A stretch of DNA of 64,000 nucleotides from [Clostridium] saccharolyticum WM1 (lineage in GTDB: Bacteria; Bacillota; Clostridia; Lachnospirales; Lachnospiraceae): positions 2,108,001 to 2,172,000 of the forward strand of contig NC_014376.1 in NCBI RefSeq assembly GCF_000144625.1, written 5' to 3'. Below are positions 51,967 through 60,006 of the stretch, piece by piece. The notes under the pieces were generated by a model that searched no databases, had not been told where the DNA came from, and worked only from the letters and a program-made list of their open reading frames with translations. Position 1 is the first letter of the stretch, and each line of letters starts with the position of its first letter. Position numbers and translations under genes: made by a program.

Positions 51967-52281
51967 ATGTTAAAACAATTAATTGCACTGTCACTGGTTG
52001 TTTTTCTGGGGTCCCATTTTTTCGGCCATTCCATCATGAATGCTTTAGCCGAGGAAACGGAAGCACCGGCGATTGAGAAATATTATACCAGCATTGAGAT
52101 ACAAAAGGGGGACAGCTTATGGAGCATTGCCGCAACTTACTTGGAAAACAGCGGAATGACAACGGCCCAATATGTGAAGGAACTAAAGAACATGAACGGA
52201 TTAAAGGAGGATACCATTCACAGCGGACAGTATCTGACGGTTATGTATTTTGCGGCAGATACAGACGGGGGAGGAAGATAA
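51967..52281 (+). CDS. yneA: YneA-like SOS cell-division inhibitor with LysM domain
   Basis: ATG 51967 is six bases after AGGAGGT; the ATG at 51961 abuts it. The 104-aa protein has an N-terminal membrane/signal helix (LIALSLVVFLGSHFF) and a LysM domain (about 42-97: IEIQKGDSLWSIAATYLENSGMTTAQYVKELKNMNGLKEDTIHSGQYLTV). In Bacillus, YneA has this design, lies divergent from lexA and delays division during SOS. Sequence similarity is low, but order, size, fold and LexA boxes agree. Confidence 0.83.
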   Translation: MLKQLIALSLVVFLGSHFFGHSIMNALAEETEAPAIEKYYTSIEIQKGDSLWSIAATYLENSGMTTAQYVKELKNMNGLKEDTIHSGQYLTVMYFAADTDGGGR

Positions 52282-52311
52282 ACGGGGTCATCCTTCCAGC
52301 TGTTTTATTTT
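52273..52311 (+). terminator. Possible terminator after the yneA-like gene
   Basis: GGAAGAT (52273-52279) pairs with ATCCTTCC (52290-52297) with one bulged C, followed by AGCTGTTTTATTTT. Confidence 0.4.
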
Positions 52312-52316
52312 AATCA

Positions 52317-52345
52317 TTGATTTTATTGGGAAACTATTTTAGAAT
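52317..52345 (+). promoter_or_regulatory. Promoter of the TetM-like gene
   Basis: TTGATT (52317-52322), 17-base spacer, TAGAAT (52340-52345). Transcription is expected to begin near 52352, right at the attenuator hairpin. Confidence 0.65.
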
Positions 52346-52352
52346 AATAGAA

Positions 52353-52399
52353 GCGCCACCAATATAAGAGGCGTTTTTAACCTCTGAAAGGTTCTTATA
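52353..52399 (+). promoter_or_regulatory. Candidate transcription attenuator in the TetM-like gene leader
   Basis: A small terminator hairpin GCGCC (52353-52357) / GGCG (52370-52373) is followed by TTTTT. Overlapping it, TATAAGA (52363-52369) can pair with TCTTATA (52393-52399) around the hairpin AACCT-CTGAA-AGGTT (52379-52393). The outer pairing would break the terminator stem, a classic antiterminator layout. Confidence 0.5.
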
Positions 52400-52416
52400 G
52401 TCAAAGGATTCGATAA

Positions 52417-54369
52417 ATGATGAAGATAACGTTTGGAATTCTGGCTCATGTAGATGCTGGAAAAACCACTTTTTCGGAGCAGGTATTATACAGGGAGGGG
52501 GTAATCAGAACCCTGGGCCGTGTAGATGAAAAAAATGCATGTATGGATCATGATAACATAGAAAGGGCAAGAGGAATAACCATATTTTCAGATGTGGCCG
52601 GTATCAATCATGGAGATGATACGTATTACCTGATAGATACACCCGGTCACACGGATTTTTCGTCCGAGATGGAGCGTTCTCTGGAGGTGATGGACTATGC
52701 TGTTCTGATCCTGAATGGGAATGATGGCATTCAAAGCCATACTGAGGCGATCTGGAGCCTTCTGGAACGTTATCATGTTCCGGTCTTTCTGTTTATCAAT
52801 AAACTTGATGTGGCTTCGTCATCATATGAACGTGTCTTAACTGAGGTTCACAAACACTTTTCCCCCAATATTCTGGATTTTCAGGGAATCGGCCTTGAGA
52901 ATGGAAAAGAAGGAACCTTCACAGATGACTTCATTGAGAATGTATCTGAATGGGATGAAGGATTCATGGATAAGTATTTGGATGGAGCCCTTGCTTTTGA
53001 AGACTTAAAGCCGGCAGTAGTATCTCAAATTAAGAACAGGAAATTGTTTCCATGCTTTGGAGGCAGTGCTTTAAAAGGAGAGGGAATTGAGGCGTTTTTA
53101 AATGCTTTTTATAACTTAACAGAAGCCTCTTATCCTGTCTCAGACCCTTTTAGCGGGAGAGTATTTAAGATTCGTTATGATGGGCATGGAGAACGGATAA
53201 CGTATTTAAAGATATTAAGCGGTATACTTCATGTTAGGGATCCCCTGTTAGCAGATGAGAAGGTTCATCAGATTAGGTTTTTCCAAGGAGAACGTTTTAC
53301 ATCTCATCAGGAAGCTGCTGCTGGAGATGTGATTGCCGTCAGCGGACTGCGGACAACCAGAGCAGGCCAGGGACTTGGAGAATGCCGTAATAAGGTGGTC
53401 CCTACGCTTAAGCCTACCCTACAGGCAAAGGTTTTATATCCGCCGGAGATTCCTCACCGGAGAATTCTGCAGGTGTTCCATATCCTGGAAGAGGAAGAGC
53501 CTGCGTTAAATGTGATATGGGAAGAGTCTTTGGGGCAGTTAAAAGTGAATATTATGGGTAAAATCCAACTTGAGGTTTTAGAACAGATTATTTTAGAAAG
53601 ATTTGAAATACGGATAACCTTCGGGCAGCCTGAGATCATATATCAGGAGACTGTGTTGGAACCAGTTACCGGATATGGGCATTTTGAACCGCTCCGCCAT
53701 TATGCGGAAGCCGTGTTAAGGATCGAGCCCGGTGAGAGAGGAAAGGGGATTACCTTTGAAAGTCAATGTCATGTGGACAGGCTTGGGATCAATTATCAAA
53801 ACCTGATACGTACCCATATCTTTGAAACCACTCACAAAGGCGTTTTAACAGGATCTGAGCTAACAGATGTCAGAATCATTCTGGTTGATGGAATTTCTCA
53901 CATAAAACACACTGAGGGCGGTGATTTCCGGGAAGCTGTATACCGGGCAATACGCCAGGGTCTCATGAAAGCCAGAAGCCTTATCCTTGAGCCATATTAC
54001 AGTTTTACCATATCAGTTCCGGATTTTTTAGCAGGTAGAGTATTAAATGATATAACAAAGTTATCCGGCAGATTGGAAGCGCCAGTTCCGGATGAAAACG
54101 GGAGAACAGTAATAAAAGGTCTGGGGCCTGTTTCTGCTTTCATGAATTACGGAGAAGAATTGATGATAATAACAGGAGGCAGGGGAAGGATATCCATGAC
54201 ATTTTCTCATTATGACAGATGTCACAATGAAGATGAGGTTCTTACCCGATATCAATATAATCCCAATGAAGATACTGATAATCCTTCTTGCTCTGTATTT
54301 TGCCAAAAAGGAACTTCTTTTGTAGTTAACTGGGATCATGCAGAGGAGTATATGCATTCTCTTTCATAA
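52417..54369 (+). CDS. TetM/TetO-like ribosomal protection GTPase (EF-G family)
   Basis: The 650-aa protein has all G motifs: AHVDAGKTTF (10-19), RGITIFSD, the DTPGHTDF switch II and INKLD, and the EF-G-like domains II-V (KIQLEVLEQIILERFEIRI, then YYSFTISVPDFLAGRVLNDI near the end). The length and domain order match TetM/TetO/TetW proteins (about 640 aa). It is not one of the standard alleles by eye: the N-terminus is MKITFGILAHVDAGKTTFSEQVL rather than KIINIGVLAHVDAGKTT. True resistance is unproved; it could protect ribosomes from another drug. A promoter and attenuator precede it. Confidence 0.88.
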   Translation: MMKITFGILAHVDAGKTTFSEQVLYREGVIRTLGRVDEKNACMDHDNIERARGITIFSDVAGINHGDDTYYLIDTPGHTDFSSEMERSLEVMDYAVLILNGNDGIQSHTEAIWSLLERYHVPVFLFINKLDVASSSYERVLTEVHKHFSPNILDFQGIGLENGKEGTFTDDFIENVSEWDEGFMDKYLDGALAFEDLKPAVVSQIKNRKLFPCFGGSALKGEGIEAFLNAFYNLTEASYPVSDPFSGRVFKIRYDGHGERITYLKILSGILHVRDPLLADEKVHQIRFFQGERFTSHQEAAAGDVIAVSGLRTTRAGQGLGECRNKVVPTLKPTLQAKVLYPPEIPHRRILQVFHILEEEEPALNVIWEESLGQLKVNIMGKIQLEVLEQIILERFEIRITFGQPEIIYQETVLEPVTGYGHFEPLRHYAEAVLRIEPGERGKGITFESQCHVDRLGINYQNLIRTHIFETTHKGVLTGSELTDVRIILVDGISHIKHTEGGDFREAVYRAIRQGLMKARSLILEPYYSFTISVPDFLAGRVLNDITKLSGRLEAPVPDENGRTVIKGLGPVSAFMNYGEELMIITGGRGRISMTFSHYDRCHNEDEVLTRYQYNPNEDTDNPSCSVFCQKGTSFVVNWDHAEEYMHSLS

Positions 54370-54498
54370 TGGTTCTTAATGTAATATTTAATTAAAATGT
54401 TAGGAACAATATTATTATAAAGCTTCAGAAGGTTATAATAATTCCCATAATTAAATTAAATGAATTGCTGTCAATGAATATGATATTACTTTTTATAA

Positions 54499-55554
54499 TT
54501 AAGTCTCCCGCAATTTTACCTTATTTCTGGCGCTTCGGCGCCGTTCATCCTCCAAAGCGGCATAGTGTTTTTTCGTGGTATTAACGTCAGAGTGTCCTAA
54601 AACGTCTGCAACCAGATAGATGTCCCCGGTTTCTTTGTACAGGCTTGTTCCATAGGTACTGCGTAATTTATGAGGGGTAATCTGTTTTAAAGGAGTTACC
54701 AGCTTAGAATACTTCTTTACCAGATTTTCAACGCTTCGGACTGCAATACGTTTCCTTTGAAGTGATAGAAACAGCGCTTTTTCATGACCGTCCTCAGGTA
54801 TAACGATAGAGCGTTCCTCCAGGTAATCAAGGAGCGCATTCTCCACTTCAGAACCAAAGTAAACCGTAACTTCTTTTCCTCCCTTTCTGTGGATTCGGAT
54901 CCCTCCGTTTTTTAAGTCAATATCATCAATGTCCAATCCGACACATTCGGACACACGGATTCCGGTTCCCAGCATTAAGGTCAATAAGGCAAGGTCACGG
55001 ACCTTGGTTTTTCCATGATAGGCCTTTTGCTTTTCGGTTAAGGCTTCCCCGTTTTCTACTTCATCAAGCAAAAGGGCCACTTCATCAATATCCAGCCGGA
55101 TTATATCCTTTTCATGTAACTTAGGAAGCTGCACCAGAGAAGCTGGATTTGTTTGAAGCCGCTCATTGCGGTAATAATAATTATAGAAGCTTTTCAAAGA
55201 GGAGATTTTCCGCATGATTCCCCGCTCCTTGTTGGTTACTTCCTGATTTTTATCATTAAAACGATATTTTAAGTATTCCATATATTCTTCTATGTCAATG
55301 ACTCGAAGGGCATCCAGTTGATCCAGCGTAATATCCCGGATATGCAGTTTGCTGATCACAGGATTTTCCTTAATTAAAAAGTCAAAAAATACCCTTAAGT
55401 CATAAGCATAAGCAATTCTGGTCCGGGACGAGGTACGGGGTTCGATTCCCCTGAAAAAATCTCCGCAAAAGGGAGGAAGGTCTTTTACCAGCTGACGCAG
55501 ATGCTTTATGTTTTCAATATCTTTTTGCTGATGATAGGAGAGCGGAGCACTCAT
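54499..55554 (-). CDS. Tyrosine recombinase (XerC/XerD-like integrase)
   Basis: The 351-aa protein has an N-terminal SAM-like core-binding domain (about 30-145) and a catalytic domain with Arg200 (GTGIRVSE), the beta-turn Lys near 227, His295-x-x-Arg298 (HKLRST), His321 (LGHSDV) and Tyr331. The active site is complete. GAGG precedes the ATG. No phage genes or duplicated att sites are seen nearby, so it looks like a housekeeping or stand-alone recombinase. A 12-base inverted repeat about 230 bases upstream is a possible target. Confidence 0.9.
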   Translation of the reverse strand: MSAPLSYHQQKDIENIKHLRQLVKDLPPFCGDFFRGIEPRTSSRTRIAYAYDLRVFFDFLIKENPVISKLHIRDITLDQLDALRVIDIEEYMEYLKYRFNDKNQEVTNKERGIMRKISSLKSFYNYYYRNERLQTNPASLVQLPKLHEKDIIRLDIDEVALLLDEVENGEALTEKQKAYHGKTKVRDLALLTLMLGTGIRVSECVGLDIDDIDLKNGGIRIHRKGGKEVTVYFGSEVENALLDYLEERSIVIPEDGHEKALFLSLQRKRIAVRSVENLVKKYSKLVTPLKQITPHKLRSTYGTSLYKETGDIYLVADVLGHSDVNTTKKHYAALEDERRRSARNKVKLRET

Positions 55555-55944
55555 AGTTTGGCCTCATTTCTATTTTATTTGGCAGATATATATTTTCTGA
55601 AATGCTATATTTCCATATCCTGTTATGTATAAGTTATCTTTTAACAAAGTGGTTGAAAATCTCTTTGCTTATCCCAGGAAGAATCGAACGCAGGTGCTGA
55701 TCATAAGTTGGGTGATATGATGATATTAATCTGAAAAACATAAGTCATAAACATAGGTGTAAAATACAATTATAATTCTTGATTGAGCCAACTATTCGTT
55801 AAACTAGACTTTCGCGAATAGTTGGCACTCGGTATCTCTATCCTAGCATTTCTTCCGTTATGTGTCAATCCAATTAAAGAAAAAAGCACCAATCATTCCT
55901 GACTGATGCTCTGTAAAGAATTCCGGTTTTATAATCTTCCTTTC
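55555..55944. other. AT-rich intergenic region with a perfect 12-bp inverted repeat
   Basis: GCCAACTATTCG (55787-55798) and CGAATAGTTGGC (55815-55826) are perfect inverted repeats with a 16-base spacer. The rest, apart from the hairpin at 55878-55910, has no credible open frame or ribosome site. Confidence 0.6.
55878..55910 (-). terminator. Terminator of the CDCPAC protein gene
   Basis: On the minus strand AGCATCAGTCA and TGATTGGTGCT form an 11-bp stem (two G-T pairs) with a GGAA tetraloop, followed by TTTTT. Confidence 0.8.
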
Positions 55945-56304
55945 TTATTTAACAAGGATATCTTTCTTATCAAGAATTGCTGCTACAGCTGCACAAGCCG
56001 GACAATCACAATATTTTGCTCCGTTAGATTTGATTTCCTTTGCATGTATTGCGATATTTTTTGCGGTGTCCGCCCCAAATACATGAATTCCGGCATCAGA
56101 TTCTGCAAACCCGATTAAACTGTCTATGGGCATAATATCTGCTTCCAGCTCATCAATATATCTTTTTGTTTCCATGGCTTCCTTTTCAGTTCCAATGGCA
56201 TCCAACCAGGACTGTGCTGCAGCCTTTGCTTCACTGCTGCATGATGGTGCATTCATTAATTCATGTGTTTTTTCAACAGCATAATTTAGTACTTCTTTAT
56301 CCAT
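55945..56304 (-). CDS. Small CDCPAC-motif protein, 119 aa
   Basis: The acidic, helical protein has MDKEVLNYAVEKTHELMNAPSCSSEAKAAAQSWLDAIG at the N-terminus. The core ELEADIMPIDSLIGFAESDAG and the end motif GAKYCDCPACAAVAAILDKKD follow. The two cysteine sites could bind a metal. Homologs in Lachnospiraceae are, as I recall, often labelled 'Hsp90' or chaperone by old annotation; nothing in the sequence resembles Hsp90. Function unknown. A good promoter (56369-56341) and its own terminator make it monocistronic. Confidence 0.8.
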   Translation of the reverse strand: MDKEVLNYAVEKTHELMNAPSCSSEAKAAAQSWLDAIGTEKEAMETKRYIDELEADIMPIDSLIGFAESDAGIHVFGADTAKNIAIHAKEIKSNGAKYCDCPACAAVAAILDKKDILVK

Positions 56305-56340
56305 AATTGATATTCCTTCTTTCTTCTGGAATTTTTCTAT

Positions 56341-56369
56341 ATTTTACCATATTTGTTTATCCTTTGCAA
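56341..56369 (-). promoter_or_regulatory. Sigma-A promoter of the CDCPAC protein gene
   Basis: Minus strand TTGCAA (56369-56364), 17-base spacer, TAAAAT (56346-56341). Confidence 0.72.
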
Positions 56370-56599
56370 TTCTAAGATGTATCACTCTATTTTTTGTATT
56401 TTCAGAATTAAAAGGGAATTAACCAGAAACTTATCAGTTAGTTTATGTTTTTTAAACTATCTAATGGCATATTATTAAATTTCAAAATATGCTGCTGAAG
56501 TCAGCTAAATAACAGGCTTGCTTGTTCGTCTGCTATCTTCTGCTCTACTCTTTGGGCCTGCAAAAACCAATAGTTTTGATCCAATCTCCACTTTTCCGC

Positions 56600-57859
56600 T
56601 TAACGTTTCTTGCTCGTTTCATTTTTTATTGTTTCGTGCTTATCAATATGCAAAATAGTATTTAAAAGAACATTTGCCCCTTTTAAACAGTTTTCTACCG
56701 GAGTATACTCGATCTCACAATGACTATGACCACCTGCACTAGGTACAAATATCATAGTAGTAGGGACCAGATCTATAGCAAACTGCGCATCATGACCTGG
56801 TCCGCTGTAGATTCTGCGATTGGTATAGCCGCATTCCTTCGCACTTATTTCCACAAATTCAACCAGCTCTTTCGTAAAGCTTACGGTCTTACGTGACCAC
56901 GCTTCCTCATAGCTCACCTTGCATTGTTCCACAACACTTGGTAATTTTTTAATAACTGCAAGTACCTGCTTGATGACTTCCGGATCCTGATGCCTCGCAT
57001 CCAATGTGAATTTTACTTCATCCGGTATGATGGTATGAATATTCGGATGGGCAGAAATCTTTCCTGTGGTATAAACTAATTTATTGTCTATCAGGTCTAA
57101 CTCATCATGGAGATATTGAATGGTTTTTACTGCAGCATATAAAGCATCCTTCCGGTATTTCATCGGAGTTGTTCCTGCGTGACCGGCCTGCCCGGTAAAC
57201 GTAAATTCGTAATTGATCATACCGCAGACACCTTCTACGACTCCAATATCTATACCTTCTGCTTCCAGTACCGGCCCCTGTTCAATATGAAGTTCTACCA
57301 AAGCCTTAGTTTTAGACGGATCCAGCCGGTTTTCTTCTTTTCCTTTATAACCGCTTTTTTCCAAGGCTTCGCCGAACGTATACCCCGGAATGTCTTTTGC
57401 CTGTGATGCCAGCATGGTTTCCTTAAGAAACTTTCCGCAAATAACACCGGAAGACATCATTGCCGGTTCAAATCTGGCTCCTTCTTCATTGGTCCATACA
57501 ATCACCGTGATCGGATGTCTGTGAGGTATTTTCTCGCTCACTATTGTTTCCGCTACTTCCATTGCGGTTAAGATACCAAGAATTCCATCATAATTACCGC
57601 CCTGCCGTACAGAATCCATATGGGAACCTGAGACAATGGCTGGTAAATCTTCTGTTCCGGCAATGGTTGCATAGATATTAGCCATATCGTCTGTTACGAT
57701 GGAAGCACCCATTGCTTCCATGCGCTTTATGAATTCTTTTCTTGCTGCCAAGGCTTCTTCCGATAAGGAAAATCTTGTTATTCCACCCTTCCCCGTATCT
57801 CCGAACCTGCTGAATGTTTTAATCTTATCTTCCATTCTTTCATAATTACAAGAAATCAT
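56600..57859 (-). CDS. M20 amidohydrolase, hydantoinase/carbamoylase type (AllC/HyuC-like)
   Basis: The 419-aa protein has GSHMDSVRQGGNYDGILGILTAME (metal His and Asp), WTNEEGARFEPAMMSSG (catalytic Glu pair), VELHIEQGPVLEAEG, the dimer-domain stretch GQAGHAGTTPMKYRKDAL, ARHQD and YSGPGHDAQF, with the final His in AGGHSHCEIEYT. This is the Zn-dependent family that includes N-carbamoyl-L-amino acid hydrolase, allantoate amidohydrolase and beta-ureidopropionase. AGGAGG precedes the ATG. No purine or hydantoin genes adjoin it, so the substrate is open. Confidence 0.9.
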   Translation of the reverse strand: MISCNYERMEDKIKTFSRFGDTGKGGITRFSLSEEALAARKEFIKRMEAMGASIVTDDMANIYATIAGTEDLPAIVSGSHMDSVRQGGNYDGILGILTAMEVAETIVSEKIPHRHPITVIVWTNEEGARFEPAMMSSGVICGKFLKETMLASQAKDIPGYTFGEALEKSGYKGKEENRLDPSKTKALVELHIEQGPVLEAEGIDIGVVEGVCGMINYEFTFTGQAGHAGTTPMKYRKDALYAAVKTIQYLHDELDLIDNKLVYTTGKISAHPNIHTIIPDEVKFTLDARHQDPEVIKQVLAVIKKLPSVVEQCKVSYEEAWSRKTVSFTKELVEFVEISAKECGYTNRRIYSGPGHDAQFAIDLVPTTMIFVPSAGGHSHCEIEYTPVENCLKGANVLLNTILHIDKHETIKNETSKKR

Positions 57860-58455
57860 GTTTCTTACCTCCTATTATTTACTTCACATACGAAATAACC
57901 TTTTTTAAGGTTTTGCGGATCTCAGATGTCAAACCAAGTATTACATGTATAAAGGATAAAGGCCTGCTACTTATAAGCTGCAAATCAATATAAATTTACG
58001 CACTTTTATCTGTGGTTAGCAAAGCGGAATTTTTCAAAGTTTTATTAACACTGACTTAAAACAACAACATAAAATATAATCTCGTGCTTCTTTCAAAGAA
58101 CAGAAATAATAGGCTGCATTATCAGTATTATCTTCATGCAGCCTAATTTTCTGTTCATGAATACGAATGCAAAGATTTTGATGATGCCGAATCCGGTCTC
58201 ACTACTTAATACTTTATAATAACAAAATTGAGTGCATGTAATTTTCTGGTATCTGTATCTATCAATATTATCATAGCATAAGATGGAATATATTACAAAC
58301 TTTTGAATGAAATGCCATCCTTACGATTGCCTTACCATCAGCCATGATACAGAAAAAGCTCCATGTGGAAGTAAAAATGGATGCTGCTGCCAACATCAGT
58401 CAGCGAAGCAGCATCCATTTATTTTTTTGATATAAAAAGATTTAAATAAAATATA
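57860..58455. other. 596-base intergenic region without genes
   Basis: AT-rich. It holds a perfect 10-bp hairpin TAGGCTGCAT (58110-58119) / ATGCAGCCTA (58136-58145) with T-rich flanks on the + side, and the terminator at 58375-58420. Short frames such as the one at 58159-58221 (20 aa) lack ribosome sites. It may be the residue of a lost gene; I see no recognisable coding remnant. Confidence 0.5.
58375..58420 (-). terminator. Terminator after the MFS gene
   Basis: AAATGGATGCTGCT (58375-58388) pairs perfectly with AGCAGCATCCATTT (58407-58420), 14 pairs. T-runs lie on both sides (TTTTTAC on minus, ATTTTTTT on plus), so it is bidirectional. Confidence 0.85.
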
Positions 58456-59706
58456 CTATGTATCTATACTCAAATGATTGGTATCCTTATTAATATCACA
58501 GTTGCGCACGTTTGGTACGGCAAGACATAACATAGCTGCAAATAATACAATTCCACCTGAAATTAAAAACCATTTTTCAACGCCATAGTTTTCTGCAAGG
58601 ACTCCGGATACAGACAGTCCTATGGGACCGCTGATTAATCGTATACTGCTGGATAGTGACATGATCCGTCCTAAGTACTTTGCTTCAAAGCTGCTTTGTA
58701 ATAATGGGGTATACATTCCCCAATAAAACGGACCTGAAATTCCCATAAAGCAGGAACATACAACAAACGCTTTAAAATAATTGGGCGGCAAACTCCCAGA
58801 AACAAACAAACAGAGACTCATTAGCAGAAATGAGCCGATGATTGTGTAGATTCTGTTTTTTGTTCCGCCCCATCTGCCTAATATGATGGATCCGATCAGC
58901 AGACCAATGGAAAACACAACCTCAACAATACTTGCATTTGTGCTGGTTCCCTTAAAATATGACATGCTCATTAGGGGGAATAATGCACTGGTTGGCATCA
59001 GGGCAAAGGTGTAAAGAGAGCCGATCAGCACCAGACCAAGCATTCCCTTATTTGTCCGAAGTATTTGAAACCCTTCCTTTGCTTCTCGTAATAGCTGTAA
59101 TTTTCCGGTATTTTCACTTTGATACAATTTTGGGATTGCTGTAATTGTCAGGGTGAATACTGCTATCAATGCCCCGATCACATCTAAAAAGATGATCCCG
59201 CTTAAACTCCATGACTGATAAAGTACAGCCGCTGCCACCGGACTTAATACTTGTGTAACAGACTCTAAGGCTTGAGAATATCCGGAACATTTGGTTAATT
59301 GATCCATTGGTACAATTTGAGGAGTTACTGCCTGCAAACAAGGTGTATGAAATGCTGAACCAATTGACCGAATCAGCAAGACCAGCAGAATTAGCTCTGT
59401 TGAAAGAGCTCCTGTCCAACCTGCTATAACCATGGCAAAACTGGCGGCTGAAATCAAAAGATCCGATATGATCATTATTTTCTTTCTGCTATAACGGTCA
59501 ATAAATACTCCGATTACCGGACCAAGAATCCCCTGGGGTAAAAAGCCCATCAGCATGGAAGCAGATAAAACAAGAGCTGAACCGGTTTTGTCAGTTAAAT
59601 ACCATATGATTGCAAACTGAAGAACAGAGCTTGAAAGATGGGAAAAAGCCTGTCCGGTCCATATGATTATAAAATTTTTCTTCCATCCTTCCATCGTTCC
59701 AGCCAT
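58456..59706 (-). CDS. MFS exporter, macrolide-efflux (Mef-like, MFS_3) type
   Basis: The 416-aa protein has 12 hydrophobic segments. The start MEGWKKNFIIIWTGQAFSHLSSSVLQFAIIWYLTDKTGSA and the loop GPVIGVFIDRYSRKKIMIISDL (motif A-like GxxxDRxxRKK) match the Mef/MFS_3 group. It would export drugs or other small molecules; the substrate is not predictable. GGGGAGA precedes the ATG. It has a perfect sigma-A promoter with an imperfect palindrome in it, which implies repression by an unknown factor. Confidence 0.88.
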   Translation of the reverse strand: MAGTMEGWKKNFIIIWTGQAFSHLSSSVLQFAIIWYLTDKTGSALVLSASMLMGFLPQGILGPVIGVFIDRYSRKKIMIISDLLISAASFAMVIAGWTGALSTELILLVLLIRSIGSAFHTPCLQAVTPQIVPMDQLTKCSGYSQALESVTQVLSPVAAAVLYQSWSLSGIIFLDVIGALIAVFTLTITAIPKLYQSENTGKLQLLREAKEGFQILRTNKGMLGLVLIGSLYTFALMPTSALFPLMSMSYFKGTSTNASIVEVVFSIGLLIGSIILGRWGGTKNRIYTIIGSFLLMSLCLFVSGSLPPNYFKAFVVCSCFMGISGPFYWGMYTPLLQSSFEAKYLGRIMSLSSSIRLISGPIGLSVSGVLAENYGVEKWFLISGGIVLFAAMLCLAVPNVRNCDINKDTNHLSIDT

Positions 59707-59739
59707 GATAAGAATCTCCCCTATCCTTTATAAAATAGT

Positions 59740-59768
59740 ATTATATCTGTCATATTGATCTATGTCAA
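59740..59768 (-). promoter_or_regulatory. MFS exporter promoter with operator-like palindrome
   Basis: On the minus strand TTGACA (59768-59763), 17-base spacer, TATAAT (59745-59740), perfect consensus. The spacer and -35 are covered by an imperfect inverted repeat, TGTCATA-TTGATC-TATGTCA (59748-59767), one mismatch per arm. Confidence 0.78.
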
Positions 59769-59886
59769 TGTGTAATTGCCATTGATATAGAACATTAGCA
59801 GAAAAAGGCTATGTTTGTTAGTTGTTTATGTTAAAATTTTCCTCTTTTATGTTAAATGACTCAGTGTGAATTTGCTGCATGTAAAA

Positions 59887-59928
59887 AAGATAAACTGCAG
59901 TACATCATGCGGTCCTGCAGTTTATCTT
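59887..59928 (-). terminator. Terminator after the LCP gene
   Basis: AAGATAAACTGCAG (59887-59900) pairs perfectly with CTGCAGTTTATCTT (59915-59928); TTTTTT follows on the minus strand. Confidence 0.85.
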
Positions 59929-59960
59929 ATTATAACTTTAATGCAATGATAAGTCCGGGT

Positions 59961-60006
59961 AAAAAACCATAAAACCTATAAAAAACCATAAAAACCTATA
60001 AAAAAC
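59961..60006 (-). repeat. Short tandem repeat at the LCP gene end
   Basis: About two and a half units of a 19-20 base sequence, AAAAACCATAAAACCTATA, abut the stop codon of the LCP gene. Confidence 0.65.

Noticed and set aside
54499..55944. Integrated prophage or genomic island around the tyrosine recombinase
   Set aside because: No phage, relaxase or plasmid genes nearby and no tRNA or long direct repeats flanking the gene; only one inverted repeat is visible.
55945..56304. Hsp90-type chaperone
   Set aside because: 119 aa with no GHKL ATPase motifs; the label, if used elsewhere, would be a legacy misannotation.
58159..58221. Short 20-aa open frame in the 596-base gap
   Set aside because: No ribosome site or promoter; length expected by chance in AT-rich DNA.
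59961..60006. CRISPR-like repeat from the tandem AAAAACCATAAAACCTATA units
   Set aside because: Units are contiguous with no spacers, only about 2.5 copies, and very AT-rich; a simple tandem duplication.
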